This document shows positions 11,962 through 19,071 of a DNA stretch of 36,159 nt, piece after piece. The DNA is from Galactobacter sp052108535 (GTDB lineage: Bacteria > Actinomycetota > Actinomycetes > Actinomycetales > Micrococcaceae), in assembly GCA_052108535.1 (NCBI GenBank), contig JBQDZM010000028.1:1-36159 (forward strand), given 5' to 3'. The notes below the pieces were generated by a model that was not told the DNA's origin, made no database searches, and saw only the letters and a list, made by a program, of their open reading frames with translations. Positions within the stretch are counted from its first letter, which is position 1. Each line of letters starts with the position of its first letter. The translations under genes and the position numbers were made by a program.

Positions 11962-12798
11962 TTACTGGATCTTGGTGACCTGGGAGAACGAGAGCGTCAC
12001 GGGGGTCTCGCGCTCGAAGATGGAGACCAACACCACGAGCTGGCGGGCTTCCAGCTTGATTTCCGAGATCGTGGCCGGGTAGGTCTCGAACGGTCCGTCG
12101 TTGACGGTGACGGCCTCGCCGACCTCGAAGTCCACCTTCACGTCCGTGACGGGGATCTTCATGGCCTTGCCGGTTTCTTCTGCCACGGCTGCGGGAACGA
12201 TGGTGTGCTCCAGCATGGAGTACACCTCATCCAGGTTCAGCGGCGCCGGGTCGTGAGCGTTACCGACGAAGCCGGTGACACCGGGGGTGTGGCGAACCGC
12301 GCCCCAGGACTCGTCGGTGAGCTCCATACGAACCAGGACGTACCCGGGGATGCGCACACGCCGAACGGTCTTGCGGGTGGTGTTCTTGATCTCCACGACC
12401 TCTTCCATGGGGACCTGGATCTCGTAGATGAAATCCTCCATGGACAGGGTCTGGATACGCGTCTCCAGGTTCAGCTTCACACGGTTCTCGTAACCGGCGT
12501 AGCTGTGGATGACGTACCAGTCGCCGGGAAGCCGACGCAGCTTGGAACGGAATTCGTCACGCAGTCGCTGGACCTGCGCCTCAGGCGACTCTTCGTCACC
12601 TTCCACGATGTCCTCAGCCTCTGCGGTGTCGGACTCGGCCTCAGCCTCGGGAGACTCCTCGCCGCTCTCCGCGACGTCGGCCTCAACCTCTACTGCGGGC
12701 TGCTCTGCAGCGTTGTCCACGACCACCTCGTCAGCAGGCACGTCCTGGGTAGGCTCCGTACCAGCGTCTGTCTGGGCTTCGAGATCCTGCTCGGACAC
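11962..12798 (-). CDS. nusG: Transcription termination/antitermination protein NusG
   Basis: NusG binds RNA polymerase, couples it to the ribosome or to Rho, and modulates pausing. The 278-residue product has an acidic, low-complexity N-terminal extension (about residues 1-90, rich in E, D and A), then the NGN domain starting DWYVIHSYAGYENRVK. GAVRHTPGVTGFVG lies near the NGN end, and a C-terminal KOW domain includes IFERETPVTLSFSQV. Acidic extensions are known in actinobacterial NusG proteins, and this one is long. The start is GTG at 12798 with CAGGAAG upstream. The gene is downstream of secE in the classic secE-nusG pair. Confidence 0.98.
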   Translation of the reverse strand: MSEQDLEAQTDAGTEPTQDVPADEVVVDNAAEQPAVEVEADVAESGEESPEAEAESDTAEAEDIVEGDEESPEAQVQRLRDEFRSKLRRLPGDWYVIHSYAGYENRVKLNLETRIQTLSMEDFIYEIQVPMEEVVEIKNTTRKTVRRVRIPGYVLVRMELTDESWGAVRHTPGVTGFVGNAHDPAPLNLDEVYSMLEHTIVPAAVAEETGKAMKIPVTDVKVDFEVGEAVTVNDGPFETYPATISEIKLEARQLVVLVSIFERETPVTLSFSQVTKIQ

Positions 12799-12885
12799 GC
12801 GAACTTCCTGCTTTCTTGGGTTTGACGATTTCAGGCGATCATGAACGGTTCCGTGGATGACGGACCGATACCGGTGGACCGTGGA

Positions 12886-13140
12886 CTACTGGTCACCCGG
12901 AGCGGTGAAGCTCCAGGTGGCGAGCTGCCCAAAGAGCAGGTCAAGCAGTCCGACGATGATCATTACGAGGACCACGAAGGCGAGAACGACCAACCAGTAG
13001 TTGACCAGTTCCTTGCGGGTCGGTGAGACGACCTTCTTCAGTTCCTGGATGACCTGTGCGAAGAACAGACCGATGGCGCCGAAGAAGCCACGCTTCTTCT
13101 GGCGTCCCGATCCGGACCCCTTCACTGCGGTGTCGGTCAC
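12886..13140 (-). CDS. secE: Preprotein translocase subunit SecE
   Basis: SecE clamps and stabilises SecY in the Sec translocon of the cytoplasmic membrane. The 84-residue protein has a basic N-terminus, the conserved amphipathic segment QVIQELKKVVSPTRKEL, and a single membrane helix (about residues 48-69). This is the short single-span form typical of Gram-positive bacteria. The start is GTG at 13140 with GGAGG upstream. It lies about 100 bases downstream of tRNA-Trp and upstream of nusG. Confidence 0.97.
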   Translation of the reverse strand: MTDTAVKGSGSGRQKKRGFFGAIGLFFAQVIQELKKVVSPTRKELVNYWLVVLAFVVLVMIIVGLLDLLFGQLATWSFTAPGDQ

Positions 13141-13245
13141 CTTCTGCCTCCATGTGCCTCATGTCGCTGCGGCGTGGCCCCCTGCCCCTCTATACCGAGG
13201 AGTCAGGCGATCCACGCCGCATGTGCCCGGACGTCCCGGGATGAG

Positions 13246-13318
13246 CAGGGCAGACAGGACTCGAACCTGCAACCTGCGGTTTTGGAGACCGCTGCGCTAC
13301 CAATTGCGCCACTACCCT
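13246..13318 (-). tRNA. tRNA-Trp (anticodon CCA)
   Basis: A 73-base tRNA folds on the minus strand. The acceptor AGGGTAG pairs with CTGCCCT with one G·U pair, and the discriminator is G. The D arm contains GGCGCAATTGGTAGCGC. The anticodon stem GCGGT/ACCGC encloses the loop CTCCAAA, giving anticodon CCA, and the T arm contains GGTTCGAACC. The 3' CCA is not encoded. Linkage of tRNA-Trp to secE-nusG is typical of actinobacteria. Confidence 0.97.
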
Positions 13319-13360
13319 ACGTTGGTCAAGGAACACTCATGCGCCCCACACCGAGGTAAG

Positions 13361-13389
13361 AGTCTACATGCGTTTAGGCCCGACGTCGA
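13361..13389 (-). promoter_or_regulatory. Promoter of the tRNA-Trp–secE–nusG unit
   Basis: On the minus strand TCGACG (13389-13384), a 17-base spacer and TAGACT (13366-13361). The start would be near 13354, some 36 bases before the mature tRNA 5' end. Called from sequence match and position. Confidence 0.55.
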
Positions 13390-13416
13390 ACCGTGGGGAA
13401 TGTGACGATGGCCGCC

Positions 13417-13447
13417 TTGGGCTTGGCGGCGCATCACTGACTAGGAT
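13417..13447 (+). promoter_or_regulatory. Promoter for aspC with leaderless spacing
   Basis: TAGGAT at 13442-13447 lies exactly seven bases before the aspC ATG, so transcription would start at or next to the A of ATG. A poor -35 (TTGGGC, 19-base spacer) is possible. No Shine-Dalgarno is seen, which fits a leaderless mRNA. Confidence 0.5.
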
Positions 13448-13454
13448 CGGATAC

Positions 13455-14663
13455 ATGGCACGGATCTCCGCACGCATCGGCTCCATTTCCCCTTCCGCGA
13501 CCCTGGCCGTGGACTCGAAGGCCAAGGCCCTCAAGGCCGCAGGTCGTCCTGTAATCGGCTTCGGGGCGGGTGAACCAGATTTCTCCACACCCGATGACAT
13601 TGTGGAGGCGGCCGTCGCTGCCGCACGCGATCCCAAGTTCCACCGCTACTCCCCCACCACGGGCCAGCCCGATTTGGTCGCGGCCATCAAGGAGAAAACC
13701 CGCCGCGATTCCGGTATCGAGGTCGGTGATGGCCAGGTGCTGGTCACCAACGGCGGCAAGCAGGCCGTGTACAACACCTTCCAGACCTTGTTGGATCCGG
13801 GCGACGAGGTGCTGGTCCCCGCCCCGTTCTGGACCACCTATCCCGAGGCCATTCAGCTGACCGGAGGCGTTCCGGTCGAGGTGTTCGCCGGCCCCGAGCA
13901 GGACTACAAGGTCACGGTGGAGCAGCTGGAGGCCGCTCGCACCGAGCGCACCAAGGTTTTGCTCTTCGTGTCCCCGTCCAACCCCACCGGTGCCGTGTAC
14001 ACCCCGGAGGAAACCGCGGCGATCGGTGCCTGGGCCGTGGAACACGACCTCTGGGTCGTCACCGACGAGATCTACGAACACCTCACCTACGACGAGGCGG
14101 TCTTCACTCCCATTGCCGCCGCGGCGCCCGCCCTGTGGACGGACGCGGCCGGCCAGGAGAAGGTCGTCATGCTCAACGGTGTAGCGAAGACCTACGCCAT
14201 GACCGGCTGGCGGGTCGGTTGGATGGTAGGCCCCAAGGACGTCATCAAGGCCGCTTCCAACCTCCAGTCCCACTCCACCGGGAATGTCTCCAATGTGGCG
14301 CAGATGGCCGCAGCCGCAGCCGTTGCTGGCCCGTTGACCAAGGTCGATGAGATGAAGGAGGCCTTCGATCGTCGGCGCCGCTTGATGGTGGAGCTGCTCA
14401 ACTCCATCCCAGGTTTCCAGTGCCCGGTTCCCAAGGGCGCGTTCTACGCCTACCCGGATGTCCGCGGCGCACTCGGTAAGACCTACCACGGGGTCACCCC
14501 GACCACGTCGGCCGAACTCGCCGATCTGATCCTGGAACGTGCCGAGGTCGCAGTGGTCCCCGGCGAGGCGTTCGGTCCTTCCGGCTTCCTGCGGCTGTCC
14601 TACGCATTGGGTGATGAGGATCTGGTGCAGGGAGTGACTCGTATCCGGGACCTGCTCTCCTGA
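13455..14663 (+). CDS. aspC: Class I pyridoxal-phosphate aminotransferase (aspartate aminotransferase type)
   Basis: Transfers the amino group between aspartate and 2-oxoglutarate, or related substrates, using PLP; cytoplasmic. The product of 402 residues has the fold-type I features: GFGAGEPDFSTPD near the N-terminus, SPSNPTG for substrate binding, and the PLP lysine in NGVAKTYAMTGWRVG (K245). The C-terminal LRLSYA segment supplies the conserved arginine. The start at 13455 gives MARISARIGSISPSATLAVD, as in actinobacterial homologues; the frame is open further upstream without homology. Exact substrate is uncertain: prephenate or other amino acids are possible for this subgroup. Confidence 0.9.
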   Translation: MARISARIGSISPSATLAVDSKAKALKAAGRPVIGFGAGEPDFSTPDDIVEAAVAAARDPKFHRYSPTTGQPDLVAAIKEKTRRDSGIEVGDGQVLVTNGGKQAVYNTFQTLLDPGDEVLVPAPFWTTYPEAIQLTGGVPVEVFAGPEQDYKVTVEQLEAARTERTKVLLFVSPSNPTGAVYTPEETAAIGAWAVEHDLWVVTDEIYEHLTYDEAVFTPIAAAAPALWTDAAGQEKVVMLNGVAKTYAMTGWRVGWMVGPKDVIKAASNLQSHSTGNVSNVAQMAAAAAVAGPLTKVDEMKEAFDRRRRLMVELLNSIPGFQCPVPKGAFYAYPDVRGALGKTYHGVTPTTSAELADLILERAEVAVVPGEAFGPSGFLRLSYALGDEDLVQGVTRIRDLLS

Positions 14664-14665
14664 GC

Positions 14666-14935
14666 GTGCCCATGCTGAACGGTTTCTTCAATCTGCTGCG
14701 CAGGCAGTCTCTGCGCCGTGGCCCCCGCAGGATTCTTGGGGGCGTTTGTCACGGGATCTCCCGCAGCGTGGGCTGCGATCCGGGGTTGGTCCGGCTGATC
14801 GCGATGGTGGCGCTCTTGCTGCCCTTTGTGAGTTGGATGGCCTACGCGCTGGCCTGGCTGCTGATCCCCTATCGCGATGGGTCCATCGTCCTTGAACGCC
14901 TGGTCGATGGCGCGGCCGAACGCCGTCGCAACTGA
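14666..14935 (+). CDS. PspC-domain membrane protein
   Basis: An 89-residue protein with a PspC domain. RRILGGVCHGISRSVGCDPGLVRLI is the domain core, followed by one hydrophobic helix (about residues 42-66, ending AWLLIPYRDG). PspC domains sense or signal envelope stress in several bacteria; the short stand-alone form here has no DNA-binding or kinase part, so its role is unknown. The GTG at 14666 begins two bases after the aspC stop, and an in-frame ATG at 14672 is an alternative. Translational coupling to aspC is likely. Confidence 0.8.
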   Translation: MPMLNGFFNLLRRQSLRRGPRRILGGVCHGISRSVGCDPGLVRLIAMVALLLPFVSWMAYALAWLLIPYRDGSIVLERLVDGAAERRRN

Positions 14936-14983
14936 GCGGCGCGTCCGTGCACACCCGTGCGCGGCCGTACCGTCGACCCACAT

Positions 14984-15007
14984 TTCAGTGATCTGAAGCA
15001 CTAGACT
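14984..15007 (+). promoter_or_regulatory. pfkA promoter region with inverted repeat
   Basis: A -10 element TAGACT lies at 15002-15007, giving a leader of about 56 bases before pfkA. Immediately upstream, TTCAG-TGAT-CTGAA (14984-14997) is a perfect 5-bp inverted repeat where the -35 would be. No good -35 is seen, so a regulator may bind here. The operator role is inference. Confidence 0.4.
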
Positions 15008-15070
15008 TGTGTCGGAAACATTCGACGGGGCCCAAAGGCGCGCCTCACGCTTAACCAAAGAAGGAACCTC

Positions 15071-16099
15071 ATGCGTGTCGGCATCATGACCAGCGGCGGC
15101 GACTGCCCAGGCCTGAACGCGGTCATCCGCGGGGCAGTGCTCAACGGCATCAAGACTCACGACCAGGAATACGTGGGTTTCCTCGACGGGTGGCGGGGCG
15201 TCATCGAAGGGGACGCCATTGAGCTGGAACGCCATCTGGTGCGCGGAATCTCCAAGCAGGGCGGCACCATTCTGGGCACCAGCCGCACCCATCCGTACAA
15301 CCACCCTGACGGCGGCCCGGAGAAGATCGCGAAAGCTTTGGAGCGACAGGGGGTGGAGGCGCTGGTGGCCATCGGCGGCGAGGGCACCCTTGCCGGGGCT
15401 CACCGCTTGGCGCAGGCGGGGCTTCCCATCGTCGGCGTGCCGAAGACCATCGACAACGATCTTGGGGTCACCGACTACACGTTCGGTTTCGACACCGCCG
15501 TCCAGATCGGCACCGAGGCCATGGACCGACTTCGCACTACCGGAGAGTCGCACCACCGGTGCATGGTGGCCGAGGTCATGGGCCGCCATGCCGGTTGGAT
15601 CGCCCTCCACGCTGGGATGGCAGCCGGCGCGCACGCCATCCTGATTCCTGAGCAGAAGGTGTCCATGGAGCAGGTGGCCGGTTGGGTGAAGGAGGCCTTC
15701 GATCGTGGCCGTGCGCCGTTGGTGGTCGTGGCGGAGGGCTTCAGCCCGGCCGGAGACGAGGGCGACTACACACCTCAGGGCGCGGCCCGGGATGGGCGCA
15801 TGCGTTTGGGCGGTATCGGCGATCGGATCGCTCCGATCATCGAGGAGCTCTCCGGTGTGGAGACCCGTGCCACCACCTTGGGTCACATTCAGCGTGGCGG
15901 GACGCCCACCGCGTTCGACCGGGTGCTCGCCACCCGTATGGGGATGGCTGCTTCCGACCTGGTCGCGGCACAGGGGTGGGATCAGATGCCTGCACTGCGT
16001 GGCACCGTCCTGGAACGCGTTCCCATGTCCGAGGCCCTGGAATCGTTGAAAACCGTGCCGCGGAGCCGGTACGACGAGGCAGCGATCCTCTTCGGCTGA
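15071..16099 (+). CDS. pfkA: 6-phosphofructokinase, probably ATP-dependent
   Basis: Phosphorylates fructose 6-phosphate to fructose 1,6-bisphosphate in glycolysis. The 342-residue product opens with MRVGIMTSGGDCPGLNAVIRG. The residues that separate donor types are E104-G105 in IGGEGTL (equivalent to E. coli D103-G104) and K125 in PKTIDNDL (E. coli G124). Glycine at the first site usually means ATP; lysine at the second is usual in pyrophosphate enzymes but also occurs in actinobacterial ATP-dependent ones. TIDND, the substrate motif MGRHAGWIAL and GHIQRGG are present. The ATG is preceded by AGAAGGAA. Confidence 0.92.
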   Translation: MRVGIMTSGGDCPGLNAVIRGAVLNGIKTHDQEYVGFLDGWRGVIEGDAIELERHLVRGISKQGGTILGTSRTHPYNHPDGGPEKIAKALERQGVEALVAIGGEGTLAGAHRLAQAGLPIVGVPKTIDNDLGVTDYTFGFDTAVQIGTEAMDRLRTTGESHHRCMVAEVMGRHAGWIALHAGMAAGAHAILIPEQKVSMEQVAGWVKEAFDRGRAPLVVVAEGFSPAGDEGDYTPQGAARDGRMRLGGIGDRIAPIIEELSGVETRATTLGHIQRGGTPTAFDRVLATRMGMAASDLVAAQGWDQMPALRGTVLERVPMSEALESLKTVPRSRYDEAAILFG

Positions 16100-16165
16100 C
16101 CGTCCGCGGCAGCCCAATCTCACGGCCGTCCGGGCGTAGGAGAACGGTGGCCCGAGGGGACGGTC

Positions 16166-17311
16166 TCAGAGACGTTTAATGCCCTGAGGCCGTCCCACCA
16201 CGGAGCCAGCGTCAGGTGCCACGATGACGGTCTGCGCTGCCGAATACGTGGTCTCGCCGTCCACCACGCTCAGTTGCAGCTCGGGGTCCACGGCGCGCCG
16301 AATGACGGCCAGGGCGATGGGACCGGCATCGTGGTGCAGCACCGCCGAGGTCACCGTGCCAATCTTGCGGCCCTCTGCCATCACGGCGGCTCCTGCCGCA
16401 GGCACGGTGTGTTCCATCCCGTCCAGGTCGAGGAATACCAGCCGCCGCGGGGGGTGCCCCAGATTGTGCACGCGGGCCACGGTTTCCTGGCCCTTGTAGC
16501 AACCCTTGTTGAGGTGAACCGCGTTGCGGAGCAGGTCCAGTTCGTGGGGGATGGACTTGTGGTCCACCTCGTGGGCTTGAGAGGGCTCCCAGGCCGCGAT
16601 GCGAACCTGTTCGTAGGCATCCAGCCCGGCGGGACGCCAGCCCGCGTCCTGCAAAGCTTGCGCCACCGATGTCAGGGACTCCCGCTGCACCAACACCAGC
16701 CGACGTTCGGTCTCGTAGCCTGGGTGGTCCTCCACAGGGCCGTAAGGGTATCCCCCTGCGGGGATTTCCGGCCAGGGGTCGATCCATTCAAGGACAGGCG
16801 AGGCCGCATCCGCGGCATCCGCGGGCAATTCGGCGCCGGTGGCGAGTATGGCCCAGACCTGTGAGGCGTCTGCAACCTCGACGCGCAGCATGAATCGCAT
16901 GGAATCCAGCCAGCTAGCCAGTCCGGGGGCCAGCCCGGACTCCACGATCAGGTAGGTGGTCCCGGAGTGCTCCAGCACCCGCACGTCGAACTCGATCCGT
17001 CCCTGGAGGTCGAGGAAGAGCGTGCGGGTACTACTGCCGTCTGCCAACCCGGTCAGCGCCTGGGACGAGAGGGAGTGCAGCCAGGAAAGGCGATCGGGGC
17101 CGGTCACCGTCACCACACCGAAGTGGGAGAGGTCAGTGAAAGCCCGACCCTGGGCCAGGGCTCGTCCTTCGCGTAACGGGGCGCCGTAGTGGTCTGCCAC
17201 CCCCGTCCCGGCCGCTTCGATCGCACCGTCAAGTGCCAACAGCGGCGACTGGTACGACGAAGCCGCCTCCACCGGGGTGGAGGCGGCCGTCGGAGCGTTG
17301 AGCTCGGTCAT
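16166..17311 (-). CDS. YgfZ/GcvT-domain folate-binding protein
   Basis: A 381-residue member of the YgfZ (IbaG57) family, tetrahydrofolate-dependent proteins that help maintain or repair iron-sulfur enzymes. The diagnostic motif K-G-C-Y-x-G-Q-E is at residues 269-276, with the conserved cysteine C271. An N-terminal GcvT-like domain (LSHFGVVTVTGPDRLSWLHSL) and a C-terminal barrel region follow the family order. The ATG overlaps the stop of the upstream nitrobindin-like gene as ATGA, and GAGGAAG precedes it. The context (NO/heme-type protein upstream) suggests a stress or iron-sulfur role. It converges on pfkA; 8-bp arms at 16098-16105 and 16158-16165 could pair between them. Confidence 0.9.
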   Translation of the reverse strand: MTELNAPTAASTPVEAASSYQSPLLALDGAIEAAGTGVADHYGAPLREGRALAQGRAFTDLSHFGVVTVTGPDRLSWLHSLSSQALTGLADGSSTRTLFLDLQGRIEFDVRVLEHSGTTYLIVESGLAPGLASWLDSMRFMLRVEVADASQVWAILATGAELPADAADAASPVLEWIDPWPEIPAGGYPYGPVEDHPGYETERRLVLVQRESLTSVAQALQDAGWRPAGLDAYEQVRIAAWEPSQAHEVDHKSIPHELDLLRNAVHLNKGCYKGQETVARVHNLGHPPRRLVFLDLDGMEHTVPAAGAAVMAEGRKIGTVTSAVLHHDAGPIALAVIRRAVDPELQLSVVDGETTYSAAQTVIVAPDAGSVVGRPQGIKRL

Positions 17312-17979
17312 ACGTTGGGGTCTTCCTCGCCATGGGCTTCTTCGCCGTGGTCCTCGTCGCCACCGTGATGTTTGCCCTTGCGCTGTTCAACCTTCTTCAG
17401 CGCCGCGGAGGCATGTGCCTTCAGGCCGTCTCCGGTGGAGACGTCCCAACGCCAGAGCAGGTCGTTGTTGACCAGGCCGAAGATGCGGGTCGCGGAGGCG
17501 TACTCGCGGGAGTTCTTGCCACGCATCACGCCGTCGGTGGCCAGGGTCACCTGGGGTCCCTTGATGACGCCGTAGTACTGCTCGGAGACTCCGCGCGGGT
17601 GGTTGATGCTGACCTGCAGATCGAATCCGCCCTCCTCGTTGCGCAGTTCCTCGACCGCGTCAGCGTTGCGCAGGGCTGGGACCACGTCTCCGGGGATGAG
17701 TCCGGGGCCACCGTCAGCATCCACGAGCTCGCGGTCGAGCTGCCAGAAGCCGCTCTCCACGCTCAGTGGGCGCACCACGGTGCCGTCAGCGTCGGAGATC
17801 CAGGTCTCCGCGCGGTACTCGACCACGGGAAGGCCGGTGTCCACGAACGTGGCACGTTGGAAGATGTGTTGGTCGCCGTCTTCGCCTTCGCCGAGCATGC
17901 CGTAGCCCTCCCAGCTGCCAAGCAGCCAAGAGAGGGGGACCAGTTCAGGCGTGAGGTCGACTGGGAGTTCGATCACCAT
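17308..17979 (-). CDS. Nitrobindin-like (FABP-like, THAP4-type) protein with His/acidic tail
   Basis: A 223-residue β-barrel protein of the nitrobindin family, which in characterised members binds heme and isomerises peroxynitrite. The signature GSWEGYG is at residues 21-27, and the C-terminal KAHASAALKKV places the probable proximal heme histidine at H189. After about residue 198 a tail of alternating His, Glu, Asp and Gly extends to residue 223; it is not part of the core fold and could bind metal. The ATG at 17979 has only a weak ribosome site. It lies 14 bases after the 39-residue membrane protein and overlaps the YgfZ gene by four bases, so the three are probably one operon. Confidence 0.85.
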   Translation of the reverse strand: MVIELPVDLTPELVPLSWLLGSWEGYGMLGEGEDGDQHIFQRATFVDTGLPVVEYRAETWISDADGTVVRPLSVESGFWQLDRELVDADGGPGLIPGDVVPALRNADAVEELRNEEGGFDLQVSINHPRGVSEQYYGVIKGPQVTLATDGVMRGKNSREYASATRIFGLVNNDLLWRWDVSTGDGLKAHASAALKKVEQRKGKHHGGDEDHGEEAHGEEDPNV

Positions 17980-17993
17980 CGTGGGGGTTCTAC

Positions 17994-18113
17994 TTACTTC
18001 TGGCCCTTGAAGAGCTTGGACACCACCAGGCCGGCAAAGGCGGCCATGGAGACGCCTGCAATACCCAGCAGGCAGTAGAAGAAGATTTCGAGACCGATGT
18101 ATTCACCATGCAT
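17994..18113 (-). CDS. Small membrane protein, 39 residues
   Basis: An ATG-to-TAA frame of 39 codons on the minus strand encodes a product beginning MHGEYIGLEIFFYCLL, with one long hydrophobic segment (about residues 8-32) and a basic C-terminus (SKLFKGQK). This is a plausible single-span protein. Support comes from position, since it fills the space directly before the nitrobindin-like gene, and from a TAGGAT hexamer six bases before its ATG, which fits leaderless expression. Codon third positions are mostly G or C. I do not recognise a family; function is unknown. Confidence 0.65.
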   Translation of the reverse strand: MHGEYIGLEIFFYCLLGIAGVSMAAFAGLVVSKLFKGQK

Positions 18114-18119
18114 GGGGCC

Positions 18120-18125
18120 ATCCTA
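18120..18125 (-). promoter_or_regulatory. -10 element for the small membrane protein operon
   Basis: TAGGAT (18125-18120, minus strand) ends six bases before the ATG at 18113. No convincing -35 is present. It would drive the small membrane protein, nitrobindin-like and YgfZ genes as a leaderless transcript. It lies just past the stop of the upstream membrane protein gene. Confidence 0.45.
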
Positions 18126-18143
18126 TCGGTTCCGAGCCGGTTT

Positions 18144-18806
18144 TCAGGACAGTCGATCCTGGAGCACGGTGATGATCAAGGCGACGGGCGCTCCAGCCGC
18201 CACGACGCCAGCCGACCCGCCCAAAACCCAGCGCGCCGCGACGGCGCCCCGAGAGGCGGCGTCCAGATTGTGCTCCACGTCGGGATCCCGTTCCCTGCCG
18301 CCACGGGCGGCGAGTGCGATGGACGCAGCGGCACCGATCACGATGCCGACCGCGGCGACCATGAGACCGAGGTTGGCCGCATCGGCTTGCCAGGCTACGA
18401 ACCATCCGGAGCCCGATGCGCCGAGCAGGATGGTGGCCAGCGAGGTGGAGAGGGAATCGGTGCGTGCACTGGCACCTGTACCGCGCAGCAATTGCGCCAT
18501 AAAGGCGATGAGGGTCGCGACGGCGGGCACCAAGATCCAGTGTTGGAAGGGACGCGCAGAGGAGGCCGTTGCGGCGACAGCCAAGGCAGCTCCTGCGCTG
18601 AGGGCACCGATCACCGTGGAGATCAGGGGGGTCGCGTCTACCGCCACGCGTGGGAGCAGCGCCACCATCACGGCGCACAACAAGGCAATCACGACTAGCT
18701 CCGGCACCACGCCCCAGGCGTCCTGATCCAGGGTGAGCGGAAGCAACGTCGCGGCAGCGGCGACGAGGAACGAAATCAGTGCAGCCAGAATCCTCACGGG
18801 GTTCAT
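18144..18806 (-). CDS. Predicted integral membrane protein of unknown function
   Basis: A 220-residue, Ala/Leu/Val-rich protein with about six hydrophobic segments (near residues 5-22, 32-50, 62-80, 88-108, 122-160 and 185-212). I do not recognise a family or catalytic motif. The ATG at 18806 has GGGAGG directly against it, too close for a ribosome site. An in-frame GTG at 18797 lies nine bases after the GGAGG and is the better-spaced start. It is transcribed divergently from glnR and ends just before the promoter of the small membrane protein operon. Confidence 0.75.
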   Translation of the reverse strand: MNPVRILAALISFLVAAAATLLPLTLDQDAWGVVPELVVIALLCAVMVALLPRVAVDATPLISTVIGALSAGAALAVAATASSARPFQHWILVPAVATLIAFMAQLLRGTGASARTDSLSTSLATILLGASGSGWFVAWQADAANLGLMVAAVGIVIGAAASIALAARGGRERDPDVEHNLDAASRGAVAARWVLGGSAGVVAAGAPVALIITVLQDRLS

Positions 18807-18913
18807 CCTCCCTCATGGACACGGCCTGGGACATATCCGGCGCCCTTGAGTCACGTCACGGTGATGACAACGGAGACTGATCGCAGCACCCTCGTGACCT
18901 CATGGTGACGCAC

Positions 18914-18940
18914 GGAACATGCCGGAAACATGCCCGGAAC
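18914..18940 (+). promoter_or_regulatory. GlnR-box-like half-sites in the glnR promoter
   Basis: Three half-sites GGAAC-N6-GAAAC-N6-GGAAC are spaced exactly as in published GlnR boxes (GTNAC/GAAAC half-sites 11 bases apart). They occupy the region where the -35 of the glnR promoter would be. They are part of a threefold direct repeat, GGAACATGCC / GGAAACATGCC / GGAACACGATGCC (18914-18948). Autoregulation by GlnR is the natural reading, but a match by eye is not proof of binding. Confidence 0.55.
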
Positions 18941-18951
18941 ACGATGCCTTA

Positions 18952-18957
18952 TAGAAT
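18952..18957 (+). promoter_or_regulatory. -10 element upstream of glnR
   Basis: TAGAAT, extended upstream as TTATAGAAT, is the most AT-rich hexamer in the 265-base gap before glnR. No -35 consensus lies 16-19 bases upstream; the GlnR-like half-sites are there instead, which suggests activator or repressor control. A start near 18965 would leave a leader of about 107 bases. Confidence 0.5.
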
Positions 18958-18964
18958 CTGACCC

Positions 18965-19057
18965 GTGACCTGGACCTCAACCGGTTCCCGCAAGGAAGCG
19001 AGAGACACGTCGGAGGGGACCCGTGTGGGTCCACCATTGAAGTCCGTGCATGTTTAA
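18965..19057 (+). CDS. Possible 30-codon leaderless leader peptide before glnR
   Basis: A GTG at 18965 lies seven bases after the TAGAAT hexamer, the same spacing as at several leaderless starts in this window. It opens a 30-codon frame (VTWTSTGSRKEARD…, ending VHV-TAA) that stops 14 bases before the glnR GTG. A GGACCC-GTGT-GGGTCC hairpin (19017-19032) lies inside it. It could be a translated leader influencing glnR expression, or a chance frame. No homology is claimed. Confidence 0.3.
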   Translation: MTWTSTGSRKEARDTSEGTRVGPPLKSVHV

Positions 19058-19071
19058 GAAAGGTTGAGGCC

